Assembly: GCA_963639765.1 (NCBI GenBank)
Contig: CAVHXA010000042.1
Location: 1-15,144, forward strand
Source: CAVHXA01 sp963639765
GTDB lineage: Bacteria; Bacillota; Clostridia; Oscillospirales; Oscillospiraceae
DNA length: 15,144 nt
Direction of reading: 5' to 3'
Both the position numbers and the translations under genes were made by a program. Below the pieces are notes generated by a model, which ran no database searches, was not told where the DNA came from, and saw only the letters and a list, made by a program, of their open reading frames with translations. Positions 5,427 to 14,368 of the stretch are shown piece after piece; the first letter of the stretch is position 1, and every line of letters begins with the position of its first letter.

Positions 5427-8400
5427 TTATTGGCCTGTAATAGATCGGTGCGTTTCCTGCAGGGAATATACCTGCACCGAATGAAGCTTTTCGCGCAGGC
5501 CTGTCGCTGCGGCACGAGCCGCCGCCATAGTCGTGATATACGGAATATGATAGACGATGGCCTCACGACGAATGTTTCCGTGATGTCCGCTTGGGGTGTT
5601 GATTATCAGCTGAATCTGGCCATTTTTCATGGCATCAACCACATCGGGATGTATGCCGTCTTCTATTTTCGCGATTTTTTCTGCGGAATAACCGGCGTTT
5701 GTTATATATTCCCAGGTATGGCCGGTGGCCATAAAATCAAAGCCGGCAGCCGCCAGGTCATCTACAATGGGCAGAAGATCTGCCTTATCGCGGTCGTTTA
5801 CACTCAGCAGAACAGTTCCTGCAGAAGGAAGCGGTGTGCCGGTGGCCTCCTGTGCTTTGAGATAGGCATCGCCAAACGTCCTGGCCAGGCCGAGAACTTC
5901 GCCGGTAGAACGCATTTCCGGTCCAAGAACAGGATCAACCTCCGGGAACATATTAAACGGAAGCACTGCTTCTTTTACGCCGTAGTAATTCAGAGCTCGA
6001 GGCTTGAGCGCTGTCAGATCAAAGGGTTTTCCTGTCAGAGAGGAGGCTATTACCTTCACGGCAATAGGAATCATATTCTCAGCACAGACCTTGCTTACGA
6101 GAGGCACCGTTCGGGAGGCACGCGGATTTGCCTCGATAACAAAAACCTTTCCGTCCTCTATGGCATACTGTACGTTCATCAGACCGCATACTCCAAGCTG
6201 CTCGGCAATGGTGCGTGTATACATGCGGATGTGCTCCAGATTTTCTTGCGAAATCGTGATAGACGGCAAAACACAGGCAGAATCGCCGGAGTGAATTCCC
6301 GCCAGCTCGATATGCTCCATGACTGCGGGAACAAATGCATGCATTCCGTCACAAATGGCATCAGCCTCACATTCGGTGGCATGACGGAGGAAGCGATCAA
6401 TCAGAATGGGCCGATCCGGGGTGACATCAACCGCAGCCTGCATATACTGGGTCATATGGGCATCATCATAAACGATTTCCATACCGCGGCCTCCCAGAAC
6501 GTAGGAGGGGCGAACCATAACCGGGTAGCCAATGCTGTTTGCAGTTTCAATGGCTTCCGGAATGGTTACGGCCATGCCTGCCTCCGGCATGGGAATATTC
6601 AGCTTCTGCATCATGGAACGGAACAGGTCGCGGTCTTCTGCAAGATCGATCATCTCCGGCTGTGTGCCCAGGATGGTAACGCCGTTTTTCTTCAGTTCGC
6701 CGGCTATGTTCAACGGAGTCTGCCCGCCAAACTGGACAATCACACCGATCGGCTGTTCTTTATGGTAAATGCTCAGCACATCCTCTACGGTGAGCGGTTC
6801 AAAATAGAGCTTGTCCGAGGTGTCGTAGTCGGTTGAAACCGTCTCAGGATTGCAGTTTACCATAATTGTTTCAAAGCCAAGCTCCTTCAGTGCCTTGGCA
6901 GCATGAACACAGCAGTAATCAAATTCAATTCCCTGGCCGATTCGATTGGGCCCGCCGCCCAGGATCATTACCTTTGGCTGTTTGGAGGGCGCAGGGCTTG
7001 TATCCGGCGCATTATAGGTAGAGAAATAATAGGAGCTGTCCTGTGTTCCGCTTACATGGATACCCTCCCAGCCTTCGCAGATGCCGTAGGCAAGACGTGC
7101 GCTGCGGATCTGATCTTCGGAAAGATCCAGAAGCTCGGCAAGATAACGATCCGAAAAACCGTCTGCCTTGGCTTGCTGCAGAGTTTTTTTATCCGGAATG
7201 GTTCCTTTGTTTTCAAGCAGAGCCTGTTCCTCCTGAACCAGCTGCTGCATTTGCTCCAGGAACCAGCGCTTGATTTTGGTCAGCTGGAAAAGAGTATCCA
7301 GATCCGCGCCCTTGCGAATGGCTTCATACAGGATAAATTGCCGCTGACTTGTCGGTTTATGAAGCAGTTCAAGCAGCTCCTGCAGACTTAATTCGTGATA
7401 ATTCCTGGCAAAGCCAAGCCCGTAGCGTCCGTTTTCCAGGCTGCGGATTGCTTTCTGAAATGCCTCTTTATAGGTTTTGCCGATGCTCATGACTTCTCCG
7501 ACTGCGCGCATCTGGGTTCCGAGCTCGTCACGTACACCATGGAATTTTTCAAAGGCCCAGCGGGCAAATTTGATAACCACATAGTCTCCGCCCGGAACAT
7601 ACCGATCAAGTGTTCCGTATTTTCCACAGGGAATTTCGTCAAGGGTAAGACCTGTGGCCAGCATGGCGGAGACCAGAGCAATGGGGAATCCGGTTGCCTT
7701 TGAGGCCAATGCGGAAGATCTGGACGTGCGGGGGTTGATCTCGATGACAATAATCCGGTTGGTATCCGGGTCGTGTGCAAACTGAACGTTGGTACCGCCG
7801 ATTACACCGACCTCGTTGACAATCCGATAGGCCTGACGCTGAAGCGCATCCTGTACGTCCTGAGAAATGGTCAGCATGGGCGCGGAACAGAAGGAATCAC
7901 CGGTATGGATACCCAGAGGGTCTATGTTTTCGATAAAACAGACTGTTATCATCTGTCCCTTGGCGTCACGGATCACCTCAAGCTCAAGCTCTTCCCAGCC
8001 AAGGACGGATTCTTCCACCAGCACCTGTCCAACCAGACTTGCCTGAAGGCCTCTTGCGCAGACGGTTGTCAGTTCCTCCGGCGTATAAACCAAGCCTCCT
8101 CCGGTGCCTCCCATGGTGTAGGCCGGACGCAGGACGACCGGATATCCGAGCTCCTGCGCAATTGACAGAGCTTCTTCAACAGTATACGCAACCTGGCTGC
8201 GCGCCATATCGATGCCCAATTTCTGCATCGTCTTTTTAAATTCAATACGGTCTTCGCCGCGCTGGATCGCGTCAAGCTGTACACCGATTATCTGTACGCC
8301 ATATCGGTCCAGAATGCCCTGCTGAGCAAGCTCGGAGCAAAGATTCAGGCCGGACTGCCCACCCAAATTGGGCAGGACGGCGTCCGGGCGCTCCTTGGCG

Positions 8401-8633
8401 ATAATCTGCTCAAGACGCTGCGGATTTAATGGTTCAATATAGGTGGCGTCTGCAACACCTGGGTCTGTCATGATGGTTGCGGGGTTTGAGTTAACCAGAA
8501 CAATCTCATAGCCAAGACTCCGAAGAGCCTTGCATGCTTGAGTTCCGGAATAGTCAAATTCACAGGCCTGACCGATAATGATCGGACCGGATCCGATAAT
8601 CAGAATTTTATGAATATCTGTACGTTTGCTCAT
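5427..8633 (-). CDS. carB: Carbamoyl-phosphate synthase large subunit
   Basis: Makes carbamoyl phosphate from bicarbonate, two ATP and ammonia supplied by the CarA glutaminase; first step of pyrimidine (and arginine) synthesis. The 1068 residues match full-length CarB. The N-terminal carboxyphosphate half begins with ILIIGSGPIIIGQACEFDYS (10-29) and NSNPATIMTDP (48-58). The duplicated carbamate half begins near residue 560 with MILGGGPNRIGQGIEFDY and has NCNPETVSTDYDTSDKLYFE. Both halves carry ATP-grasp domains. The last ~140 residues form the MGS-like allosteric domain (LLSVNDRDKADLLPIVDDL, later INTPSGHHG). Start ATG at 8633 has AAGGAG 7 bases upstream, in the 12-base gap after pyrI. It is the last gene of the operon; carA is not adjacent on either side, which is unusual. 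Confidence 0.98.
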   Translation of the reverse strand: MSKRTDIHKILIIGSGPIIIGQACEFDYSGTQACKALRSLGYEIVLVNSNPATIMTDPGVADATYIEPLNPQRLEQIIAKERPDAVLPNLGGQSGLNLCSELAQQGILDRYGVQIIGVQLDAIQRGEDRIEFKKTMQKLGIDMARSQVAYTVEEALSIAQELGYPVVLRPAYTMGGTGGGLVYTPEELTTVCARGLQASLVGQVLVEESVLGWEELELEVIRDAKGQMITVCFIENIDPLGIHTGDSFCSAPMLTISQDVQDALQRQAYRIVNEVGVIGGTNVQFAHDPDTNRIIVIEINPRTSRSSALASKATGFPIALVSAMLATGLTLDEIPCGKYGTLDRYVPGGDYVVIKFARWAFEKFHGVRDELGTQMRAVGEVMSIGKTYKEAFQKAIRSLENGRYGLGFARNYHELSLQELLELLHKPTSQRQFILYEAIRKGADLDTLFQLTKIKRWFLEQMQQLVQEEQALLENKGTIPDKKTLQQAKADGFSDRYLAELLDLSEDQIRSARLAYGICEGWEGIHVSGTQDSSYYFSTYNAPDTSPAPSKQPKVMILGGGPNRIGQGIEFDYCCVHAAKALKELGFETIMVNCNPETVSTDYDTSDKLYFEPLTVEDVLSIYHKEQPIGVIVQFGGQTPLNIAGELKKNGVTILGTQPEMIDLAEDRDLFRSMMQKLNIPMPEAGMAVTIPEAIETANSIGYPVMVRPSYVLGGRGMEIVYDDAHMTQYMQAAVDVTPDRPILIDRFLRHATECEADAICDGMHAFVPAVMEHIELAGIHSGDSACVLPSITISQENLEHIRMYTRTIAEQLGVCGLMNVQYAIEDGKVFVIEANPRASRTVPLVSKVCAENMIPIAVKVIASSLTGKPFDLTALKPRALNYYGVKEAVLPFNMFPEVDPVLGPEMRSTGEVLGLARTFGDAYLKAQEATGTPLPSAGTVLLSVNDRDKADLLPIVDDLAAAGFDFMATGHTWEYITNAGYSAEKIAKIEDGIHPDVVDAMKNGQIQLIINTPSGHHGNIRREAIVYHIPYITTMAAARAAATGLREKLHSVQVYSLQETHRSITGQ

Positions 8634-8645
8634 ATGATCTCCTTT

Positions 8646-9062
8646 TCATTCAGCACGTGTGTCGCAGTATATGCAGCGGTAAATTCCGAGAGAGCGGTCC
8701 GTCAGACGGAAGATATGCTTCAATCCCTGCTCGGTTGATGTTATACACCGGGGATTTTTGCAACGAATGACATCGGTAATGGTTTGCGGAAGCTGAGGAT
8801 GAATTTTCTCCACCCGCTGAGAGTTTTGGATGATGTTGACTGTTATTTGAGGAGCAATAAAGCCAAGCATTTCGAAGTTCAGGTGAATGATCTCGTTGAC
8901 CTTCAGGATGTCCTTTTTTCCATATTTCCGACTTGATGCGTTTTTGATCAAAGCGACCTCACAGGACAGGTCTTCCAGGCCAAGATAGCGGTATAGTTCC
9001 ATTCCGCGTCCTGCAGGAATGTGGTCAATTACCACGCCGTTGACGATGTTTCCGATAATCAT
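8646..9062 (-). CDS. pyrI: Aspartate carbamoyltransferase regulatory subunit
   Basis: Non-catalytic subunit that binds nucleotides and controls the PyrB trimers. The 138-residue protein is slightly shorter than E. coli PyrI (153). The N-terminal nucleotide-binding domain contains HIPAGRGMELYRYLGL (14-29) and LKVNEIIHL (53-61). The C-terminal zinc domain has C101, C106, C130 and C133, a C-X4-C-X23-C-X2-C pattern identical in spacing to E. coli. Its ATG overlaps the pyrB stop by four bases (ATGA), with GGAGGT 9 bases upstream. Its presence implies an enteric-type allosteric ATCase instead of the unregulated B. subtilis type. Confidence 0.97.
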   Translation of the reverse strand: MIIGNIVNGVVIDHIPAGRGMELYRYLGLEDLSCEVALIKNASSRKYGKKDILKVNEIIHLNFEMLGFIAPQITVNIIQNSQRVEKIHPQLPQTITDVIRCKNPRCITSTEQGLKHIFRLTDRSLGIYRCIYCDTRAE

Positions 9063-9982
9063 GCTCCCATCACCTCCAATAGCTTCAGAATCAACGCCAT
9101 TCGGATATATTTACCATACATGACCTGCCTGAAATAACAGGCCCTCGGGTCTTCGTCAACTTCAACGGAAATCTCGTTTACTCTTGGCAGAGGATGCAAA
9201 ATGCGAAGGGTCGGCTTCGCCGTCTGCAGCTTGTCCGGCGTGAGGATATAGCGGTCCTTCAGGCGGATATAATCTGCCTCGTTAAAGAAACGCTCACGCT
9301 GAACACGGGTCATATACAGGATATCCAGATTCGGGATCACATCTTCAAGTGAACGGGTCTGCTCGTATTGTATACCGGGCTGCTCAAGAATCTGTGTACG
9401 TACATTTTCCGGCACTTCAAGCTCTTCGGGAGAAATCAGAATGAACGTAACGTTTGCATACCGCGACATGGCTCCAAGCAGTGAGTGTACCGTACGTCCG
9501 AATTTCAGGTCTCCGCAGCAGCCCAGGGTCAGATGATCCAAACGGCCGGCCTCTTTTTGAATGGTCAAAAGGTCTGTAAGTGTCTGCGTCGGATGATTAT
9601 GGCCTCCGTCTCCGGCGTTGATAACCGGGATGCTTACATTCTGTGCGGCAACCAGAGGCGCACCTTCTTTAAAGTGCCGCATCGCAATAATATCCGCAAA
9701 GCAGGCTACGGTGCGTGCTGTATCCGCAACGCTTTCTCCCTTGGCAACCGAGCTGCTGGCGGCTTCGGAGAACCCAAGGACCTGACCGCCCAGCTCATAC
9801 ATGGCAGATTCAAAGCTCAGACGTGTGCGGGTTGAAGGCTCATAAAACAGTGTAGCGAGTTTTTTTCCGCGGCAGCACTCACGATATTTTTCCGGATCAG
9901 CCATGATATTTCCGGCAAGATCGATCAGCTCATCAACCTCGTCAACCGAAAGATCCAGGATATCGATCAGGTCTTTTTTCAT
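9059..9982 (-). CDS. pyrB: Aspartate carbamoyltransferase catalytic subunit
   Basis: Joins carbamoyl phosphate and aspartate to carbamoyl-aspartate, the committed step. The 307 residues match the family. The carbamoyl-phosphate site is STRTR (50-54) in FYEPSTRTRLSFE; the 80s-loop lysine is K81 in SVAKGES; GDGGHNHPTQ (124-133) carries the active-site His; HPLPR (263-267) closes the aspartate site. The ATG overlaps the pyrE stop by three bases, and GGGGGT 5-6 bases upstream is its ribosome site. It pairs with PyrI encoded immediately downstream. Confidence 0.98.
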   Translation of the reverse strand: MKKDLIDILDLSVDEVDELIDLAGNIMADPEKYRECCRGKKLATLFYEPSTRTRLSFESAMYELGGQVLGFSEAASSSVAKGESVADTARTVACFADIIAMRHFKEGAPLVAAQNVSIPVINAGDGGHNHPTQTLTDLLTIQKEAGRLDHLTLGCCGDLKFGRTVHSLLGAMSRYANVTFILISPEELEVPENVRTQILEQPGIQYEQTRSLEDVIPNLDILYMTRVQRERFFNEADYIRLKDRYILTPDKLQTAKPTLRILHPLPRVNEISVEVDEDPRACYFRQVMYGKYIRMALILKLLEVMGA

Positions 9983-10623
9983 ATATTACCCCCTATCCAG
10001 CTCTCGTCGGTCGGATTCTCCCGAAATGTCATAAGCCTCAATCGGTCCTGATTTTTGATATATCCGGCATTTGCGGCAACATCCACGATCGTGTCAAAAT
10101 CGGTCAGACTGTGGTTTTCAATCCCGGCGGCCTCAAAAGCCAGGCAGCTCTGCTTCATCCCATAGGTAAAGATGCTCACTACACCCAAAACCTGTGCACC
10201 GCATTCGCGAAGAATCCGAACAACATCGATGGCACTTTTGCCGGTGGAGATCAGGTCCTCTATCACTACAACGGATTCGCCCGGCTCCAAGCGGCCCTCA
10301 ATCTGGTTCTTTCGCCCGTGGTCCTTTGCACCGCCGCGGACGTATCCCATCGGAAGACCAAGTATGTGTGCTGCAATGGCAGCGTGCGGAATTCCGGCAG
10401 TACTGGTTCCCATCAGGGCTTGTGTCTGTGGAAAGTGCTTCTGCACAAGCTCTGCCAGCCCACTTTCAATTCGGCTTCGAACAGAAGGATCCGACAGCGT
10501 AAGACGGTTGTCACAGTAAATCGGGCTTTTTATCCCGCTTGCCCAGATAAAAGGTTCATCCGGACGCAGGAATACAGCACCCAAAGAGAGAAGGTCTTCT
10601 GCAATCTGAATAGACAGATCCAT
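9979..10623 (-). CDS. pyrE: Orotate phosphoribosyltransferase
   Basis: Transfers the phosphoribosyl group of PRPP to orotate, giving OMP. The 214-residue protein has the PRPP-binding motif VVVIEDLISTGKS (118-130) and the flexible catalytic loop RGGAKDHGRKNQ (96-107) with K100, H102 and K105. FIWASGIKSPIYCDNR (25-40) is the typical N-terminal hood region. A Shine-Dalgarno AAGGAG lies 10 bases before the ATG, inside the end of pyrF; the gap to pyrF is 3 bases. It works directly with PyrF, the next enzyme, encoded just upstream in the operon. Confidence 0.98.
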   Translation of the reverse strand: MDLSIQIAEDLLSLGAVFLRPDEPFIWASGIKSPIYCDNRLTLSDPSVRSRIESGLAELVQKHFPQTQALMGTSTAGIPHAAIAAHILGLPMGYVRGGAKDHGRKNQIEGRLEPGESVVVIEDLISTGKSAIDVVRILRECGAQVLGVVSIFTYGMKQSCLAFEAAGIENHSLTDFDTIVDVAANAGYIKNQDRLRLMTFRENPTDESWIGGNI

Positions 10624-10626
10624 TGC

Positions 10627-11334
10627 TTACACACTCCTTTTCAGAAAATCCTGTCGGAATCGTCTGTAGGCAGCAAGAGGATTTTCTGCCTGTGTAATGG
10701 GACGACCGACAACGATATAGTCAGACCCTAGGCTCGCGGCCAGGCTTGGCGTCGCAATTCTGCGCTGATCTCCGGGTTCATCGTCTGCAAGGCGGATGCC
10801 CGGCGTGACAGTTAAGAAACTCCGACCGCACAGGTTGTGGACAATTTCGGCCTCCAGAGCAGAGCAGACAACCCCGTCCAACCCGGCAGCTCTGGCGTTT
10901 TTGGCATAGGCTAAAACGGCATCGCTTAATTTCCCCGGGATTCCAAGCTCCTGATTCAGCTGCTCCTGCCCGGTTGATGTCAGCTGTGTAACGGCAATAA
11001 CAAGAGAACGGGAACCATCCGGCCGGACTGCGCCTTCCATTGCGGCCTGCATCATCTGCACGGTTCCTGCGGCATGCACATTGACCATATCCACATGCAG
11101 CCGTGACAGAACCGACATTGTTCGCCGAATGGTATTCGGAATATCATGGAGCTTCAGGTCCAGAAAAATCCGATATCCGGCATCCTTGAGCATACGGACA
11201 AATTCCGGGCCTTCGGAATAAAACAGTTCCATTCCGATCTTCAGATACGGGCGCTCGTTATCCAGATTCCGCAGAAAATCCATCGTTTGCGTTCTGCTTG
11301 AAAAATCACAGGCAATGATTACATCTGCCGGCAT
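10627..11334 (-). CDS. pyrF: Orotidine 5'-phosphate decarboxylase
   Basis: Decarboxylates OMP to UMP, the last step of the pathway. The 235 residues match the bacterial group I enzyme. The catalytic Lys-Asp network is in LDLKLHDIPNT (58-68: D59, K61, D64), with the N-terminal substrate residues IIACDF (6-11: D10) and LKIGMELF (31-38: K32). The phosphate-binding end is VTPGIR and IVVGRPIT. The ATG at 11334 overlaps the pyrD end by 16 bases, and GGAGGT lies 9 bases upstream within pyrD. Confidence 0.97.
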   Translation of the reverse strand: MPADVIIACDFSSRTQTMDFLRNLDNERPYLKIGMELFYSEGPEFVRMLKDAGYRIFLDLKLHDIPNTIRRTMSVLSRLHVDMVNVHAAGTVQMMQAAMEGAVRPDGSRSLVIAVTQLTSTGQEQLNQELGIPGKLSDAVLAYAKNARAAGLDGVVCSALEAEIVHNLCGRSFLTVTPGIRLADDEPGDQRRIATPSLAASLGSDYIVVGRPITQAENPLAAYRRFRQDFLKRSV

Positions 11335-12245
11335 GTGTGGGCACCTCCGATGATTTGACTGATATTTTGGATTCCGAGTTCATCCATAACAATCGGCAGC
11401 TGTGTGATAATACGGCTGCAGGCCAGAGGATCAATCAGATTGGCAGCACCGATTTGCACTGCGCTGGCCCCGCAAAGCATCATCTCAACAACATCTCGCG
11501 CTGTCTGTACACCGCCTATACCGATGATCGGAATTTGTACCGCCTCATAAACCTGCCAGACCATTCGCAGAGCCACCGGGAATATCGCCGGGCCGGAAAG
11601 ACCGCCCGTGACATTTGCAAGAACTGGTTTTCGCTGTCTGAGGTCCAGACGCAGGCCGAGCAGTGTATTTATCAGGCTGATTGCGTCAGCACCGGCATCC
11701 TGGCAGGAACGGGCAATTGCGGAAATATCAGAAGTGTTGGGTGTCAGCTTTACAAAAAGCGGCTTGCTGCAGACACGGCGCACAGCCCGTGTGATAACAC
11801 CTGCCGTTTGCGGATCCGCACCAAATGCCAGTCCGCCGCCGTGCACATTTGGACAGCTGATATTCAGCTCGATTGCGTCTACCAGGGGACTTTGACACAT
11901 CCGTTGGCAGCACTCTATGTATTCATCCTGTGAAAAACCGCTGATGTTTGCAATAACAATACCGTTGTAGCTCCGGCGAAGACAGGGCAATTCTTTTTGT
12001 AAAACAGCGTCAATACCGGGATTTTGCAGACCGACCGCATTAAGCATGCCGCCGGGCGTTTCCGCAATCCGGGGCAGGGGATTGCCGGGACGGGGATGCA
12101 GGGTCGTACTTTTTGTGCAGATCGCACCCAATATATTCAGGTCATAATAATCCGAAAACTCATATCCGAAACCAAAGGTACCGCTTGCCGGAATGACAGG
12201 ATTTTTCAAAGGAAGTCCGGCTATACATACGCTCAATCGTTCCAT
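11319..12245 (-). CDS. pyrD: Dihydroorotate dehydrogenase class 1B, catalytic subunit
   Basis: FMN enzyme that oxidises dihydroorotate to orotate; the class 1B form passes electrons through PyrK to NAD+. The 308 residues fit. NPVIPASGTFGFG (15-27) is the FMN-side N-terminus, NAVGLQNPG (69-77) is the substrate loop, and the catalytic base is C131 in LNISCPNVHGGG, the cysteine that marks class 1. IIGIGGVQTARD carries the FMN phosphate site. The frame is open to an ATG at 12320, but the start at 12245 (MERLSVCI) has GGAGG with a 7-base spacer and matches the family. It overlaps pyrK by 13 bases, consistent with the two forming one complex. Confidence 0.97.
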   Translation of the reverse strand: MERLSVCIAGLPLKNPVIPASGTFGFGYEFSDYYDLNILGAICTKSTTLHPRPGNPLPRIAETPGGMLNAVGLQNPGIDAVLQKELPCLRRSYNGIVIANISGFSQDEYIECCQRMCQSPLVDAIELNISCPNVHGGGLAFGADPQTAGVITRAVRRVCSKPLFVKLTPNTSDISAIARSCQDAGADAISLINTLLGLRLDLRQRKPVLANVTGGLSGPAIFPVALRMVWQVYEAVQIPIIGIGGVQTARDVVEMMLCGASAVQIGAANLIDPLACSRIITQLPIVMDELGIQNISQIIGGAHTCRQM

Positions 12246-12970
12246 AAGAGTGCCTCCCTGTCTATTACGGGTCCCTCCCTGCACAGTCGAATCGGGCCCT
12301 GCTTTGTTTGTATGGTGCATCCCATACAGGCACCAAAACCGCAGCCCATCCGTGTCTCAAGACTATATTGCCCCGGCCAGACACCTGCATGATAAACGCT
12401 GCGCAGAAACGGCTCGGGTCCGCAGACACAAAGATCCGAAAAAAAGCGGTTTTCAAGCAGCTGGGTTGGAAAGCCCTTTTGACCCAGCGTTCCATCCACC
12501 GTAGCAACGGAAACGCTTACCCCAAGCGACTGCAATTCCGACAGGCCAAAGGCCTCTGCTCCGGTATTAAAGCCAAGAATCGCCTGCACATTTTTGCCGG
12601 CCTGTATCAAACATCTGGCCAGCCCAAGCAGGGGAGCAGTTCCCACTCCGCCGCCAACGAGCATGGGGCGGTCACCGCACTTGTCCGGGCAAAAACCGTT
12701 TCCGAGGCCAACGAGAAGATCAACGGACTGACCGGCCGGCATTTTGCTGAGAAGCTCCGTGCCGGACCCGACAACCTTGTAGATCAGTGTAATTTCGTTG
12801 TCCGTCCAGTCACTGATGCTGACAGGTCTACGCAGAAAGCATCCCGGCAGCGCAATGTTTACAAACTGGCCGGGGGAAGTGATACTGCCTGTATTTCCGC
12901 GCAATACCATGCGCCAGGTGTTTTTGGCAAGCAGACTGTTTTGGCTTATGATAAAGTTTTCCTGTTGCAT
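12233..12970 (-). CDS. pyrK: Dihydroorotate dehydrogenase electron-transfer subunit
   Basis: FAD and 2Fe-2S protein that carries electrons from PyrD to NAD+. The 245 residues match. The flavin site is RRPVSIS (48-54), and a glycine-rich nucleotide loop LVGGGVGTAPLLGL (104-117) follows. The iron-sulfur cysteines are C210, C215, C218 and C230 in GCGFGACMGC and RLC (C-X4-C-X2-C-X11-C), as in PyrK. A longer frame exists from 13036, but the ATG at 12970 has AGGAGG with a 7-base spacer. It overlaps the end of pyrC by 25 bases and the start of pyrD by 13. Confidence 0.97.
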   Translation of the reverse strand: MQQENFIISQNSLLAKNTWRMVLRGNTGSITSPGQFVNIALPGCFLRRPVSISDWTDNEITLIYKVVGSGTELLSKMPAGQSVDLLVGLGNGFCPDKCGDRPMLVGGGVGTAPLLGLARCLIQAGKNVQAILGFNTGAEAFGLSELQSLGVSVSVATVDGTLGQKGFPTQLLENRFFSDLCVCGPEPFLRSVYHAGVWPGQYSLETRMGCGFGACMGCTIQTKQGPIRLCREGPVIDREALLWND

Positions 12971-14232
12971 AAAAGCGCCTCCTGAAAGCTGGGGTCGCAC
13001 CAGACAACCCGGCCGCAGTAAACAGTGAGCAGGCAACGCCCATAGACTTCGCGTCCGGCAAAGGGCGTTGAGCGGCCCTTCGACAGAAACTGCTGCGGGT
13101 CAATCAGATATGGGTGACTGAGGTCAAAAAGTGTGAAGCTGGCCGGGGCACCGACTGCGAGCGGAGTACCAAGACCAAAGCGACGGGACGGGTTGTCGTG
13201 AAGCAGCCGAATCAGGTGCTCAAGCGAAATGATTCCGGGCCGAACAAGCTCCGTATACAGCATGGGAAAGGCAGTTTCGAGCCCGACAATGCCGTTCAGG
13301 CTGTCGGTCAGGCCTCCGGACTTTTCCTCTTCGCTGTGTGGTGCATGGTCTGTAGCGATCATATCGATCGTTCCGTCCAGAATTCCTTCTATCAGCGCCT
13401 GGCGATCGGCAACACTGCGAATCGGCGGATTCATGCGAAAGGCACCGCTGTTTTGAAGCTGCATATCATCCAGTATCAGGTAGTGCGGAGCCGTTTCGCA
13501 TGTCACGTCCACGCCTCTTGCCTTTGCCGCACGGATCAGATCGACACTTTCCCTGCAGCTGACATGGCAGATGTGGTAGGAGCAGCCGGTCTGCTCCGCA
13601 AGCCCGAGATCACGCTGTATGGGGCCCCATTCACTTTGGCTGCAGATTCCGCGAAGACCGTGCATGCGTGCATAGGATCCATCGTGGATGATTCCGCTCC
13701 GCACAAGCGTGTCATCCTCACAGTGTGCCGCGATAATTTTATGAAGAGATTTTGCGAGCCTCATGGCCTGAAGCATGATCTGCGGATTCTGGACGCCCCG
13801 GCCATCGTCGGAAAAAGCTGCGACATATGGCGCAAGCTCTTTAAATTGAGCCAGCTGCAGACCCTTTTCACCCTGCGTGATTGCACCGTAGGGAGCGACC
13901 CGGATGACGGCATCGCGCCGGATCAAATCCAGCTCGGACTGCAGATTTTCAAGGCAGTCCGGAACGGGATTGAGATTTGGCATGGCACACAGACCGGTAT
14001 AACCGCCCCTGGCTCCGGCGCGGCTTCCGGCGGCAATGGTTTCTTTATAAGAAAAGCCCGGCTCACGCAGATGTACATGTACATCCGTAAAGCCGGGAAA
14101 AAGAAAATAGCGGGACGGATCCCATATTCCCGATTCAGGAACACGGGCAATCCGGCTGTTTTCAACTTCGAAATCGCCACAGGTCAGGCCGTCGGGACCG
14201 ATTACATTTACAGCATGGAAGCACAGGTCCAT
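12946..14232 (-). CDS. pyrC: Dihydroorotase (type I, metal-dependent)
   Basis: Cyclises carbamoyl-aspartate to dihydroorotate. The 428 residues match the type I enzyme of Gram-positive bacteria. Metal and catalytic residues: H52 and H54 in DVHVHLREPG (50-59), D143 in FSDDGRG, H170 in AAHCEDD, H223 in ICHVS, and D295 in MIATDHAPH. The substrate loop is AMPNLNPVPD (83-92). The frame is open as far as 14397, overlapping the promoter; the correct ATG at 14232 has AAGGAG with a 6-base spacer. It is the first gene of the operon, so its leader carries the operon control. Confidence 0.97.
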   Translation of the reverse strand: MDLCFHAVNVIGPDGLTCGDFEVENSRIARVPESGIWDPSRYFLFPGFTDVHVHLREPGFSYKETIAAGSRAGARGGYTGLCAMPNLNPVPDCLENLQSELDLIRRDAVIRVAPYGAITQGEKGLQLAQFKELAPYVAAFSDDGRGVQNPQIMLQAMRLAKSLHKIIAAHCEDDTLVRSGIIHDGSYARMHGLRGICSQSEWGPIQRDLGLAEQTGCSYHICHVSCRESVDLIRAAKARGVDVTCETAPHYLILDDMQLQNSGAFRMNPPIRSVADRQALIEGILDGTIDMIATDHAPHSEEEKSGGLTDSLNGIVGLETAFPMLYTELVRPGIISLEHLIRLLHDNPSRRFGLGTPLAVGAPASFTLFDLSHPYLIDPQQFLSKGRSTPFAGREVYGRCLLTVYCGRVVWCDPSFQEALLCNRKTLS

Positions 14233-14362
14233 AGCTTGCTCCTTTCTGCCGGACAACACAAAAAAATCCTGCGCCACGCCGCAAGACCGGTCGTCCTCTC
14301 CCACAGCGGGAACAGAACAGAGCAGCGATCTTGACGGCATCACAGTACCGAACTTAAAGATC
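14233..14362 (-). promoter_or_regulatory. Untranslated leader of the pyr operon, attenuator-like
   Basis: About 130 bases lie between the likely transcription start (near 14362) and pyrC. An early stem pairs GATCTT (14362-14357) with AAGATC (14332-14327). A later hairpin with a T-tract (14286-14260) resembles an attenuator. CCGC (from 14308) with GCGG (to 14279) would compete with that hairpin. GGGAGAGG occurs in the leader, but I do not recognise the full PyrR-binding loop consensus. Confidence 0.55.
14260..14286 (-). terminator. Probable attenuator hairpin in the pyr leader
   Basis: On the minus strand TCTTGCG (14286-14280) pairs with CGCAGGA (14273-14267), with one G:U pair and a 6-base loop. 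Two further G:U pairs can extend the stem into the T-tract. It is followed by seven Ts (14266-14260) and lies 27 bases before the pyrC start, so full termination here would silence the operon. Confidence 0.6.
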
Positions 14363-14368
14363 AAGGGT

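Noticed and set aside
5421..6836. Long open frame on the plus strand (471 codons) opposite carB
   Set aside because: It lies wholly antisense to a full-length conserved carB, has a composition unlike a real protein and matches no family I know; no ribosome site is seen.
13114..14334. Plus-strand open frame (406 codons) opposite pyrC
   Set aside because: It is the antisense of an intact pyrC with all catalytic residues and runs across the pyr leader; no promoter or ribosome site.
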